Positions 6,502 to 14,811 of a stretch of 27,952 nucleotides of DNA are shown here, in pieces. This DNA is from Proteobacteria bacterium UBA4656 (GTDB lineage Bacteria; Pseudomonadota; Gammaproteobacteria; Xanthomonadales; Ahniellaceae). The translations under genes were made by a program, and so were the position numbers. The notes beneath the pieces are model-generated. The model was not told where the DNA came from and searched no databases. It saw only the letters and a program-made list of their open reading frames with translations. Every line of letters starts with the position of its first letter. Positions within the stretch are counted from its first letter, which is position 1. The stretch spans positions 1 through 27,952 of the forward strand of contig DHLY01000159.1 in assembly GCA_002405525.1 (NCBI GenBank), written 5' to 3'.

Positions 6502-7839
6502 ATGGCGACCGCAGGGCCGATCAGCTACAGCGTGCCGGCCGGTGGCGCGCTGCGCGCCGGCCTGTTCGATGCTGGGCTGGCTGGCGGCATCACGCTCGAC
6601 GATCTGGCGCCTGCTGGTCTGTTGTCGAGCAACGCTGCCGCCGTGTCGGGCAGCATACTGCTGGACGATCTGACGCCAACGGGTGGCGGGGCGGCGGGGT
6701 TGTCATGGGTTCCAACTTCCGGCCGCTGGGCGCAGGTGCCAGTAGCCGCGACGCTGTTCGACGTTGACCCGATCAAGTCTGCGGCGCACAACCCTAACCA
6801 TCCGCTGACGCCCGAGTGGGCCGTCAACACGGGGCGGCAGGCTGCAGTGGTTTATGCGTGGTGCGGCGCGGCCTACGATGAAGCCAGCGACACGATGTGG
6901 CTCGGCCTCGGTGGGGGGCACCAGGACTACGCCGGAAACGAGGTTTATGCGTGCATGTTCAACGCCCCAGCGCCTGCGTGGCGGATGGTGCGTCCGCCTT
7001 CCGGAGCTGTAGGCAACCTGCTAACCACCAACGACGGCCAGGAGGCCTCCGGCGTCTACAGCGACGGCCGACCGCGCGCCACCCACACCTACAACAAGTG
7101 GGTTTACGTGCCGGGTGTCGGCGCAGTGTTGATGGCCCACGGAAATGCCTCGTGGACCGCAGGCAACGGCAAGCGCTGGGCTGTCTTTCTGGGTGCCAAC
7201 GGAGAGGCGAGCTACACCAGCGAGCCCACCACCTACGCGCTCAACAACACCGACGGCCTCAGTGCCTGCTATGACCCAACGCGGCACGCGATCTGGATCG
7301 TCCCGGGCGGAACCGAGGAGGTTCACAGGTACAGCATCCCTGGCAGCGGTGGCGCGCATACGGGCGCCTACACCGCGGTCGGCACCGCCGCAGTGCGCAG
7401 CCTTTATACGAGTGTCGGGTACATGCCGGGGGCGGACGTGTTGCTCATCGGCACCAGTAACGACGCAAAGACCACCAGTAGCTGGGAGGTTTTCGACTGC
7501 GCCACGGGGACGCGGCACACGCCGACGTTCAGCGGTAGCGGGGCCATCGAGGCGCATACCGCGGGGCGCTGCGCGTTGCGCTGGGTGCCATCGCTGGGCG
7601 CGTTCTGCACGTGGAACAACTCGACCAACACCACGCAGATTACACGCCTAACGCCGGGCGCGAACCCGCGGACGAATACATGGGTCATCGACACGCTGCC
7701 GGTGGATGGTGGCAACACGGTGACCCCGGACGCGCGCACCGCGCTCGGAACGTATGGCCGCTTCGCCTATTCGCCGGGCCTGGGCGGCTTCTTGGTGTTC
7801 AACGCGACCAGCGGCCCAACCTACTTCTACAAGATTTGA
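6502..7839 (+). CDS. Kelch/galactose-oxidase-like beta-propeller virion protein
   Basis: This 445-residue protein has an N-terminal module with two copies of a short repeat (GGITLDDLAPAG at residues 28-39, SGSILLDDLTPTG at 49-61). After Trp 69 a long beta-rich domain of kelch character follows: recurring blades with paired Gly and aromatic residues (GLGGGHQDYAGNEVYA, WVYVPGVGAVLMAHGN, IWIVPGGTEEVHRY, ADVLLIGTSNDA, LGGFLVFNATSGPTYFY). Such propellers commonly bind sugars or proteins, so a host-recognition or capsid-surface role is likely. I see no evidence for the copper site of true galactose oxidase. Codon use is less GC-biased than in the flanking head genes. Placement between portal and scaffold is unusual for an adhesin. 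Confidence 0.75.
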   Translation: MATAGPISYSVPAGGALRAGLFDAGLAGGITLDDLAPAGLLSSNAAAVSGSILLDDLTPTGGGAAGLSWVPTSGRWAQVPVAATLFDVDPIKSAAHNPNHPLTPEWAVNTGRQAAVVYAWCGAAYDEASDTMWLGLGGGHQDYAGNEVYACMFNAPAPAWRMVRPPSGAVGNLLTTNDGQEASGVYSDGRPRATHTYNKWVYVPGVGAVLMAHGNASWTAGNGKRWAVFLGANGEASYTSEPTTYALNNTDGLSACYDPTRHAIWIVPGGTEEVHRYSIPGSGGAHTGAYTAVGTAAVRSLYTSVGYMPGADVLLIGTSNDAKTTSSWEVFDCATGTRHTPTFSGSGAIEAHTAGRCALRWVPSLGAFCTWNNSTNTTQITRLTPGANPRTNTWVIDTLPVDGGNTVTPDARTALGTYGRFAYSPGLGGFLVFNATSGPTYFYKI

Positions 7840-7842
7840 CCT

Positions 7843-8802
7843 ATGGCTCGCACATCAGTCGCCACCGACGACTTTAACCGGGCGAGCCTGGGGTCAAACT
7901 GGTCGCAGCTAAACGCCGCGCTTGCGGGTAACGTAGTCACGACGGGCAGCACGCAGGTTACGGGCTCATTTGCCACGCAGCCGACCAACCAGATAAGCGC
8001 CGTGCGCTGGGTTGGCGCCGGCTCTTTCACAAACGACCAGTATTCAGTCCTAAAGCTCACAAACGCGGCGGCGTCTCTCGGCTCGACCATTCGAGCGGGC
8101 GTGGTTGTTCGGGCGTCTGGCAGTGATTCGAGCCGCACCTATTACGAGGCAGTCGTTTTTCAGGCGGGCACAACCGAGCTGAACAAGTGGGTTAGCGGCA
8201 CGCGCACGAACCTGCACAGTGCGTCGGTCACGTGGGCGAACAACGACACCATTGAGCTGGAAGCGGAGGGCACCACCATCCGCGTGCTAAAGAACGGCTC
8301 GGCGCTTGGTGGGTCATTCACGCAAACCGACAGCAGCATTACGACGGGCGCCCCGGGGTTTGCGACAACAGCTTCGTTCACCTGCGACGACTGGGAGGGC
8401 GGGAACCTAAGCAGCGTCTCCGATTTGACCGGCAGCATTACGCTGGACAACATCGCGCCCGGCGGCGAACTCGGCCTCAACCCGTCCGGTCTTACGGGCA
8501 GCCTCACGCTCGACGCGATTGCGCCTACGGGCACGCTCGGCATCGCGCCCGGGTCGGTGACCACGCTGCCGTTCTCGCGCAACACGGGCTCGCGGCCGAC
8601 GGGGATTTCCGGCGTCGCGTTGGCAGTGCTCTCCGACGATGCCAACCTGACGCGCCTGGCCGGCGCGACTTCGCTGTCGCAGGACGGCAGCGGGCGGATC
8701 AACTACACCGGAGCGGGGCTGCCGAGCGTGGGCACGAGCGTGCTGGTCGTGACGCGCGAGGCGGACGGGCGCCTGGGGCTTGAGCGGTACACGGTGCAAT
8801 GA
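7843..8802 (+). CDS. LamG/jelly-roll-domain virion protein with repeat module
   Basis: Residues 1-190 look like a concanavalin A/LamG-like jelly roll: the opening DDFNRASLGSNW, inner strands YSVLKLTNA and YYEAVVFQAG, and the closing GAPGFATTASFTCDDWEGG are typical. Two copies of the short repeat follow (LTGSITLDNIAPGGELG near 195-211, LTGSLTLDAIAPTGTLG near 217-233), then a C-terminal beta region. Jelly rolls of this class usually bind carbohydrate. The jelly-roll part has lower GC than the repeat part (for example 8040-8070), suggesting domain assembly from two sources. The ATG is three bases after the previous stop. Confidence 0.75.
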   Translation: MARTSVATDDFNRASLGSNWSQLNAALAGNVVTTGSTQVTGSFATQPTNQISAVRWVGAGSFTNDQYSVLKLTNAAASLGSTIRAGVVVRASGSDSSRTYYEAVVFQAGTTELNKWVSGTRTNLHSASVTWANNDTIELEAEGTTIRVLKNGSALGGSFTQTDSSITTGAPGFATTASFTCDDWEGGNLSSVSDLTGSITLDNIAPGGELGLNPSGLTGSLTLDAIAPTGTLGIAPGSVTTLPFSRNTGSRPTGISGVALAVLSDDANLTRLAGATSLSQDGSGRINYTGAGLPSVGTSVLVVTREADGRLGLERYTVQ

Positions 8803-9275
8803 GCCGCACGCACCGATCCGACACGCCCTTCGTGCCGGGCTTCCACCACTCCGGCGACCGCGGCCTGGGCGTGCGCGGCGCTGACGTGCCGCCGACCGGG
8901 CAGCACGGCCCCGGCTTCCTGTACGCAGGCATCTCGCTGCCGGCCGAGGCCGACGACGAGTTCCGCATCGTCATCCTGACGGTGCCGGCGGGGCTTGAGT
9001 CCTTGTTCGTCAACGAGGACAGCAGCGCCACCACCGACGCCGGCCCGGCGGGCACCTACGTCGGCACCTACGAGGCGTTCAGGAACGGCGTGAGCTACGG
9101 CGTCGGAACCTATACGGTGAACTTCGGCGACGGGCTGACTGGCACTCTGACCTTCGACGCCATTCTTCCCAGCGGCTCGATCGACGGCGTGCCGATCATC
9201 GTGGCACAGACGGCCGGGCCGCGGGTGCCGCGTTACGGGCTGCGGGCGAATGGCGAACTGATCGTGTTGTTGTGA
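8799..9275 (+). CDS. Third protein of the repeat-sharing surface cluster, 158 residues
   Basis: It overlaps the previous gene as ATGA. Residues 1-35 are polar; residues 40-110 are beta-rich with a motif common in phage structural proteins (DDEFRIVILTVPAGLESLFVN) and a Gly/Tyr-rich segment (GTYEAFRNGVSYGVGTYTV). The repeat shared with the two preceding proteins appears once (LTGTLTFDAILPSGSID, residues 113-129). It ends in a short strand, LRANGELIVLL. Probably part of the same assembly as the propeller and jelly-roll proteins. No enzymatic motif is visible. Confidence 0.75.
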   Translation: MSRTHRSDTPFVPGFHHSGDRGLGVRGADVPPTGQHGPGFLYAGISLPAEADDEFRIVILTVPAGLESLFVNEDSSATTDAGPAGTYVGTYEAFRNGVSYGVGTYTVNFGDGLTGTLTFDAILPSGSIDGVPIIVAQTAGPRVPRYGLRANGELIVLL

Positions 9276-9280
9276 CGTTC

Positions 9281-9520
9281 ATGGAATCGCCAACGCCATC
9301 CACCCCGCGGGCCACCCCGCGCGACTTCGCGGCGACGTTCTGCTACAGCAAGGAAGGCCAGGCCGTGCTGGACGAGCTGGGCCGCCTGTTCGGCGGCTCC
9401 CTGTGGGCTGACACCGATGGCGGGCGCGCGCGGCGCATCGGGCAGCGCGAGGTGATCGAGCACATCCACGCGCAGATTCTCAAGGCGGAACCGCCGCCGC
9501 AACCAAGGAAGACCGCATGA
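9281..9520 (+). CDS. Small protein before scaffold, 79 residues
   Basis: The ATG at 9281 is taken; a GTG at 9272 overlapping the previous stop is an alternative, and neither has a clear ribosome-binding site. The protein has a Pro/Thr-rich start, a helix (DFAATFCYSKEGQAVLDELG), then FGGSLWADTDGGRARR and a C-terminal helix ending in PPPQPRKTA. Its 3' end overlaps the scaffold gene by four bases (ATGA). Small proteins of this sort before the scaffold are common in podoviruses, without known function. Confidence 0.65.
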   Translation: MESPTPSTPRATPRDFAATFCYSKEGQAVLDELGRLFGGSLWADTDGGRARRIGQREVIEHIHAQILKAEPPPQPRKTA

Positions 9521-10332
9521 CCACCGAAACGCTCGAAGCCCCCGCCGAAACCGCGGCCCCTGCCGCCGCTCCCGCGCCTGCTGCTGCCCCGGCCCCCGCG
9601 CCGGCCGGCTCGCTCATGTCCAAGGGCGCCGAGGCCGCTGCGCCTGCTGCCGCGCCGGCTCCTGCGCCCGCAGCCGACGCTGGCCCGGTCACGATCCCGG
9701 ACAAGTACTTGGTCAAGAACGCCGACGGCACGGTGAACCACGAGGCCTCGGCGCTGAAGATGGCCGAGGGCTACCGGCACCTGGAGCGCCGGCTGGGTTC
9801 TGGCGACGCGCCGCCCAAGACCGCCGACGAGTACGCGCCCGAGGTGCCCGAGGACGTGCTGACCACGCTGAAGTCGGACCCGATGTATCAGGGCTTCCTG
9901 AAGGGTGCGCACGCCCGCGGGCTGACGAACAAGCAGCTCTCCTACGTGCTGGAGTTCGAGCAGAACCGGCAGGCCATGGCGCGCGACCCGGCTGTGGCCG
10001 AGGCCGAGCTGCGCAAGGTCTACCCGGACGAGGCATCGTTCCGCCAGGCGCTGGGCCACAGCTACCGCGCAGCGCGCACCTACGCCGGCAGCGACGAGGC
10101 ATTCGAGCGGCTGGACGCCAAGTTCGGCAACGACCCGGACTGGATTCAGGTCATGGCGCGCATCGGCTCCAAGCTGGGCGAGGACCGCCAGCCGCAGCAG
10201 GTCACGCAGGTCGAGGTCGAGGCCATCGACTCGCTGCTGCGCCATCCCGGCTACATGGACCGCAAGCACCCGGAGCACGCCCAGATCGTGGCCAAGGCGC
10301 GCGCGCACTACGACAAGCGGCACCCGACGTAA
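9517..10332 (+). CDS. Scaffolding protein
   Basis: This acidic 271-residue protein sits directly upstream of the major capsid gene, the standard place for the scaffold that templates the procapsid and then leaves. Residues 10-60 are an Ala/Pro low-complexity arm. Residues 65-120 contain DKYLVKNADGTVNHEASALKM-type sequence followed by GYRHLERRLG, a pattern seen in T7-like scaffolds. The rest is long charged helices, with a basic C-terminal tail (KARAHYDKRHPT) suited to bind the capsid inner surface. It ends with TAA two bases before the second copy of the bipartite element. Confidence 0.8.
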   Translation: MTTETLEAPAETAAPAAAPAPAAAPAPAPAGSLMSKGAEAAAPAAAPAPAPAADAGPVTIPDKYLVKNADGTVNHEASALKMAEGYRHLERRLGSGDAPPKTADEYAPEVPEDVLTTLKSDPMYQGFLKGAHARGLTNKQLSYVLEFEQNRQAMARDPAVAEAELRKVYPDEASFRQALGHSYRAARTYAGSDEAFERLDAKFGNDPDWIQVMARIGSKLGEDRQPQQVTQVEVEAIDSLLRHPGYMDRKHPEHAQIVAKARAHYDKRHPT

Positions 10333-10334
10333 CG

Positions 10335-10372
10335 GCGGCGAGATTTCGCGCAGCGGGTGGAGCGACAGTGCG
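10335..10372 (+). promoter_or_regulatory. Bipartite repeated element, copy 2 (capsid leader)
   Basis: GCGGCGAGATTTCGCGC at 10335-10351 and GACAGTGCG at 10364-10372, with the same 12-base spacing as copy 1 (3034-3071); the spacers themselves differ. It begins two bases after the scaffold TAA. A 141-base leader without a recognisable gene follows, up to the capsid start; it holds only small GC-rich stems such as CCC-TGAT-GGG near 10460. The pair of conserved blocks with variable spacer is typical of protein-recognised sites. Confidence 0.55.
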
Positions 10373-10513
10373 AGCGCCCCGCCCGGCATGGCAGCCGGAG
10401 ACCGGGATCAGAGCCCAGCCGACAGCCAACTCGCCGCGCTGACCGACTGCACAAGCGGCCCCTGATGGGACACCCGCGCCAGGCGACACGACCCAAGTTC
10501 AAAGGAACGGATC

Positions 10514-11413
10514 ATGTCCACCTCCGCGACCATCACCACCGCATTTCGCCAGCAGTTCCACGACACGTTCGTCCACGCCGTCCAGCAGAAGGAGTCGCGT
10601 TTCAGCGGCTGCGTCGAGGACCGCGGCATGATCGTCGGCTCGTCCTTCACGGTCAACAAGATCGGCCTCGTCGAGACCCGTCAAGTGACCAGCCGCTACC
10701 AGGACAAGGTGGCGCAGGAAGTCGCGCACGAGACGCGCATCGCCAACATGTTCGACCACGACGCCGGCCCTATCGTGGTCGACTCGTTCGACCTGCCCAA
10801 GCTCACGGCGGACCCGACCTACAAGTACGTCGACCTGCTCGTGGCGGCCATGAACCGCCTGAAGGATCTGACGATCTACAACGCGCTGCTGGACGCGGCT
10901 TCGACCCGTGTGGCCGATGCCGGCGCCATCACCAGCTCGACGCTGCCCGCGGGCCAGCAGATCGCAGCCGGCGGCACCGCGCTGACGAAGGCCAAGATCA
11001 TCCAGGCCAAGCACCTGTTCCTGGCCAACGAGGTCGACCAGGACGAGGAGCTGTTCATCGCCTACGACGCCGTGGCCGCGCGCCAGATCATGGCCGACAC
11101 CACGCTGACCAGCGCGGACTTCATGGCCGTGAAGATGCTGCAGGCCGGCGAGGTCGCCAAGAACTGGATGGGCTTCACCTGGATCCCGTACCAGCGCCTG
11201 CGCGTTCCGGCCGCCAACACCGCGCGCACGGTGGCGTGGGCAAAGTCCGCGGTGCACTTCGGCATGGGCATCGACATGAAGACCGACGTGTCGGAGAACA
11301 AGACGAAGCGCGGCCACCCGGTCGAGGCTTACGCCTGGACTTCGCTCGGCGCCGTGCGCGAGAACGAGCTGAAGGTCGTGCAGATCGACTACGCCACCAA
11401 CACCGGCTTCTGA
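10514..11413 (+). CDS. Major capsid protein
   Basis: This 299-residue protein follows the scaffold and has a strong ribosome-binding site (AAAGGAACGG). It opens with a helix-rich arm (ATITTAFRQQFHDTFVHAVQ), then the beta-rich E-loop region (SSFTVNKIGLVETRQVTSRY), as in HK97-fold capsids of podoviruses with 300-350-residue shells. Conserved-looking central and C-terminal pieces follow (DSFDLPKLTADPTYKYVDLL; DMKTDVSENKTKRGHPVEAY), ending in a typical strand pair. It lacks a protease-cleaved delta domain, in line with a separate scaffold gene. High codon GC bias and its own leader suggest strong expression. Confidence 0.88.
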   Translation: MSTSATITTAFRQQFHDTFVHAVQQKESRFSGCVEDRGMIVGSSFTVNKIGLVETRQVTSRYQDKVAQEVAHETRIANMFDHDAGPIVVDSFDLPKLTADPTYKYVDLLVAAMNRLKDLTIYNALLDAASTRVADAGAITSSTLPAGQQIAAGGTALTKAKIIQAKHLFLANEVDQDEELFIAYDAVAARQIMADTTLTSADFMAVKMLQAGEVAKNWMGFTWIPYQRLRVPAANTARTVAWAKSAVHFGMGIDMKTDVSENKTKRGHPVEAYAWTSLGAVRENELKVVQIDYATNTGF

Positions 11414-11442
11414 CGCGGCCGATCACCTGAAGGAGCAAGACC

Positions 11443-11910
11443 ATGCCCGAATTCAACAGCCGCCAGAAGACCAACCTGGCCAACCGCATCAAGGTTCATC
11501 CGTCCGACACCGGCAAGGTGCGCGTGGACGTGGCGACCACGCCGACCGCGGCCGCCTGGGCGCAGAACGACACGTTCTCGACCGGCATCCGCATCCCGGC
11601 CGGCTCGCGCATCCTGCGCACCGGCAAGGTGTACCACGGCGCGTTCGGCACGTCGGTGACGATGGACGTCGGCGTGCGCGCGTGGAGCGCGGACGGCACC
11701 GGCGCCGTGATCGACGCGGACGGCCTGGCCGCCGCGCTGAACGTGGCCGCGGCCGGCAACAAGCTGATCGAGGGCGGCGCCCTGCTGAACCAGGCCAACG
11801 GCTACCTCGTCACGTCCGACGTCGAGGTCTACGCCACGCTGGCCGGCGCCAACCCGACCGACGACATCCAGGCCGAGTTCGAGATCCACTGGGTGGGCCC
11901 GGACGCCTGA
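11443..11910 (+). CDS. Probable capsid decoration or head protein, 155 residues
   Basis: The ribosome-binding site GAAGGAG precedes the ATG. The product is beta-rich and Ala/Gly/Thr-rich: VRVDVATTPTAAAW, a jelly-roll-like run of strands (GSRILRTGKVYHGAFG, VTMDVGVRAWSADG) and a C-terminal strand, AEFEIHWVGPDA. Genes in this place, between the major capsid gene and a terminator, usually encode decoration or head-stabilising proteins added to the mature shell. There is no membrane or catalytic motif. A strong hairpin terminator at 11950-11977 ends this two-gene unit. Confidence 0.75.
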   Translation: MPEFNSRQKTNLANRIKVHPSDTGKVRVDVATTPTAAAWAQNDTFSTGIRIPAGSRILRTGKVYHGAFGTSVTMDVGVRAWSADGTGAVIDADGLAAALNVAAAGNKLIEGGALLNQANGYLVTSDVEVYATLAGANPTDDIQAEFEIHWVGPDA

Positions 11911-11949
11911 TTCCCTTGGTGCTCATGCCGCTGTTGCCGCGGCTCTTTC

Positions 11950-11977
11950 AGAGGGGGCCGCGTGCCCCCTCTCTTTC
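11950..11977 (+). terminator. Intrinsic terminator after the capsid unit
   Basis: AGAGGGGGC (11950-11958) pairs perfectly with GCCCCCTCT (11964-11972) across a 5-base loop CGCGT, followed by CTTTC. It lies 39 bases after the stop of the decoration gene and 13 bases before the next start. A strong GC stem with a short pyrimidine tail at this place matches the way podoviruses limit transcription downstream of the capsid gene. Confidence 0.75.
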
Positions 11978-11990
11978 ATGAGGCCGCCCC

Positions 11991-12593
11991 ATGACTGCGA
12001 CGCCGGTGTCGATCTGCAGCAACGCCCTGCTGATGCTGGGCGACTCGCCCATCGCGTCGTTCGACGAGGGCACCAACCGCGCGCGCCTGGCCTCCAACCT
12101 GTGGCCGCACCTGCGCGACGCGGTGCTGCGGCGGCACCCGTGGAACTGCGCCACGAAGCGCATCGACCTGGGCCCTGACGCGACTGCGCCGGCGTTCGAC
12201 TACACGCACCAGTTCACGCTGCCGGGCGACTACCTGCGCGCGCTGCAGGTGGGCGAGCGCGGCGAGCGCCCCGACTACAAAATCGAGTCGGGCAAGCTGC
12301 TGATGAACGGCAACCGCCTGCTGTTGCGCTACATCTGGCGCAACGAGGTGACGCAGACCTGGGACGCGCTGCTGGTGCACGCGATGACCCGGGTGATGCG
12401 CGCCGCGTTCGCGTACAGCACGACGCAGAGCACCAGCCTGGAGGCTCAGATCGAGCAGGTGCTGCGCGAGGTGCTGCGCGAGGCGCGCGCGGTGGACGGC
12501 CAGGAGGACACCGGCGACGCGCTGGACGACTCGCCGCTGCTGGCTGCGCGTTTCAGCTCGAGCGGCGCCAGCCGCTACCGCGGCGGGGCCTGA
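11991..12593 (+). CDS. Tail tubular protein A-like (adaptor)
   Basis: At 200 residues this matches the T7 gp11 class, the ring that joins the portal to the tail nozzle. The N-terminus is typical: VSICSNALLMLGDSPIASFD, then NLWPHLRDAVLRRHPWNCAT with the conserved aromatic and basic residues, and later YDYTHQF-like and LPGDYLRAL segments. The C-terminal half forms long helices, as in gp11-type adaptors. The order capsid, decoration, tubular A, tubular B is the normal T7-like order. It starts a new unit after the terminator. Confidence 0.85.
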   Translation: MTATPVSICSNALLMLGDSPIASFDEGTNRARLASNLWPHLRDAVLRRHPWNCATKRIDLGPDATAPAFDYTHQFTLPGDYLRALQVGERGERPDYKIESGKLLMNGNRLLLRYIWRNEVTQTWDALLVHAMTRVMRAAFAYSTTQSTSLEAQIEQVLREVLREARAVDGQEDTGDALDDSPLLAARFSSSGASRYRGGA

Positions 12594-12594
12594 C

Positions 12595-14811
12595 ATGCCG
12601 CGCGGCGTCCTGATCCAGAACTCGTTTGTCGGTGGCGTCGCGTCGCCCAAGGCGCTCGGCCGCAGCGACCTGGCGCGCTACCAGCAGAGCCTGGGGTCGG
12701 CGCTGAACATGGTCGTCGAGCCGCTGGGCGGCGTGAAGCGACGCAGCGGCACCATGTACCACACGACCGCGCTGTCGGCGACGGCAGACCGCAGCCGCAT
12801 CGTGCCGTTCAAGACTGGCCGGCTGGCGTGGCTCGTGGAGTTCGCGAACCTTACCTGCCGCATCTTGGACCCCTCCGGCACGGTGGTCGTCGCATCGCTG
12901 GCGGCCCCGTACTCGGACACGCAACTGACCGAGCTGGACTGGGCGCAGTCCGACTCGACCATGTGGCTGTTCCACCCGCTGTGGCCGGTGCAGCGGCTGC
13001 AGCGTCTGTCCGATGGCTCGTGGGCGCTGTCGCCGGCCCCGTTCACTCAGGTGCCGTTCGTCGAGCGCGGCACGGACAACACCCCGTTTGGCACGCTGTC
13101 GGCCACGACGGTCGGCACTGGGCGCACGCTGAGCACGTCGGCCAACATCTTCCTGGCGGCTGATGTCGGCCGGCCAGTCACGGCAGGCGCTGGCATTGCC
13201 GTCATCACGTCGGTGAGCGGGGGCCCCACGCTTGCCACCATCGAGATCACGCGCGCGTTCGCCGGTGTTTCGCTGAGCAGCTGGGTTCTCGGCGGCTCCC
13301 CGCAGACCACGCTGACGCCCTCCGGCACCGGGCCGGTCGGCACGTCCATCACGCTCATGCTGAGCGCAGCCGGCTGGCGTGCCGAGGACGTTGGCAAGAT
13401 GGTGCGCGTCAACGGCGGGCTGGCGAAGATCACGGTCTACACCGACACGCTGACCGTCACCGCGGTCGTGCAGCGCGAGCTGGCGTTCACGACGGCAGCG
13501 CCTGCGCTGTCGTGGTCGCTGGAGGCCCCGGCCTGGTACGGCAACAAGTGGCCGCGCACCGGCACGATTCACCAGCAGCGGCTGATCTGCGCAGGCACGA
13601 GCCTGTACCCGCGCACGATCTGGGGCTCTCGCATCGGCGAGCCGCTGGACTTCGAGCTGTGGACAAACGACAGCGACGCCTTCGCGTTCACCATCGACAG
13701 CGACGAGTCCTCGCCCATCGCCTACGTGTCCTCGTCGCGCGATCTGATGGTGCTCACCGAGTCGGCCGAGTACAGCATGCGCAACGGCGTCGAGAAGGGC
13801 CTGACGCCCAGCAACGTGCGTGTGGTGCCGGAGAGCAACCACGGCAGCGCGGCAGTGCGCCCGGTGACGCTCAAGAGCGAAGTGGTGTTCGTGCAGCGCG
13901 CCGGCCGCAAGGTGCGCAGCCTGGGCTACCGCTACGACTTCGACGAGTACAGCAGCCCCGACCTGACGCAGTGGGCCGAGCACCTGACCCGCGTGGGCGT
14001 CAAGTGGATGACGTGGCAGCAGGAGCCCGACTCGATCATGTGGATGGGCCTGCAGGACGGCACGCTTGTGGCATGCACCATCGACCGCGACCAGCAGCCG
14101 GCAGTGGTGGCCATGATGCCCTGCGACGTGGGCGGCTTCTGCGAGTGGGGCGAGGTCATCCCGACGACCGACCGAGACGAGCTCTGGATGATCGTTCGCC
14201 GGGTGATCAACGGCTCGACCGTTCGCTACCTGGAGCGCATGGACGACACCTTCACGCCGTTCCACCCGACCGTGCGCACGGTGCCAGCCTACCGCTGCCA
14301 AGTGGACTGTGGGGTGCTCGTCGACAACGCATCGGGTCAGACCGTGTTCACCGGCCTGGGCCACCTGGAGGGCAAGCAGGTGGACGTTGTGGGCGACGGC
14401 GCCAAGCTGCTGCGCCGCACCGTGGCCAGCGGTCAGATCACGATCGAGCGCGCCAGCAAGCGCACGCTGATCGGGCTGCCGTTCGCGAGCCACGCGGCGC
14501 TGCTGCGCCCCGAGATCGCCACGCCGGAGGGGACGATCCAAGGCCAGCCGCAGCGCACCGGCAAGATGGTCGTGCGTCTGTACGAGTCGGCCGGCGGCGT
14601 GGTGGAGGGCGTGCACGGCGATCTTGAGCCGATCCCGACGCGCAAGTTCGGCGCCGCGGTGCTGAACGGACCGCCCGAGCTGGCCACCCAGGAGTTCACC
14701 GTGACCATGCAGGGCTGGGAGCGCGGCGACTACGCGATCACGCTGCGGCAGACCGACCCCATGCCGTTCCACGTCCTGAGCGTGGTCCGCACGCACACGA
14801 GCAACGCATGA
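12595..14811 (+). CDS. Tail tubular protein B-like (nozzle)
   Basis: At 738 residues this has about the length of T7 gp12, the hexameric nozzle of the short tail. The start SFVGGVASPKALGRSDLARY and the region near residue 40 (VEPLGGVKRRSGTMYH) follow the family pattern. The middle is beta-propeller-like, with many strand-turn units (ELDWAQSDSTMWLFHP, IHQQRLICAGTSLYPRTIWG, FELWTNDSDAFAF). The C-terminus is a beta-sandwich. It lies one base after the adaptor stop and overlaps the next gene by four bases. Residues 150-300 form a Thr/Ser/Gly-rich region of less certain fold that may be an inserted domain. Confidence 0.85.
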   Translation: MPRGVLIQNSFVGGVASPKALGRSDLARYQQSLGSALNMVVEPLGGVKRRSGTMYHTTALSATADRSRIVPFKTGRLAWLVEFANLTCRILDPSGTVVVASLAAPYSDTQLTELDWAQSDSTMWLFHPLWPVQRLQRLSDGSWALSPAPFTQVPFVERGTDNTPFGTLSATTVGTGRTLSTSANIFLAADVGRPVTAGAGIAVITSVSGGPTLATIEITRAFAGVSLSSWVLGGSPQTTLTPSGTGPVGTSITLMLSAAGWRAEDVGKMVRVNGGLAKITVYTDTLTVTAVVQRELAFTTAAPALSWSLEAPAWYGNKWPRTGTIHQQRLICAGTSLYPRTIWGSRIGEPLDFELWTNDSDAFAFTIDSDESSPIAYVSSSRDLMVLTESAEYSMRNGVEKGLTPSNVRVVPESNHGSAAVRPVTLKSEVVFVQRAGRKVRSLGYRYDFDEYSSPDLTQWAEHLTRVGVKWMTWQQEPDSIMWMGLQDGTLVACTIDRDQQPAVVAMMPCDVGGFCEWGEVIPTTDRDELWMIVRRVINGSTVRYLERMDDTFTPFHPTVRTVPAYRCQVDCGVLVDNASGQTVFTGLGHLEGKQVDVVGDGAKLLRRTVASGQITIERASKRTLIGLPFASHAALLRPEIATPEGTIQGQPQRTGKMVVRLYESAGGVVEGVHGDLEPIPTRKFGAAVLNGPPELATQEFTVTMQGWERGDYAITLRQTDPMPFHVLSVVRTHTSNA

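Noticed and set aside
10373..10513. Hammerhead-type ribozyme in the capsid leader
   Set aside because: A CTGATG occurs, but the required CUGANGA and GAAA core with three stems is not present.
10357..11430. 357-residue plus-strand frame over the capsid leader and capsid gene
   Set aside because: Out of frame with the clear capsid gene and composed of Arg/Pro/Gly/His-rich sequence; a shadow.
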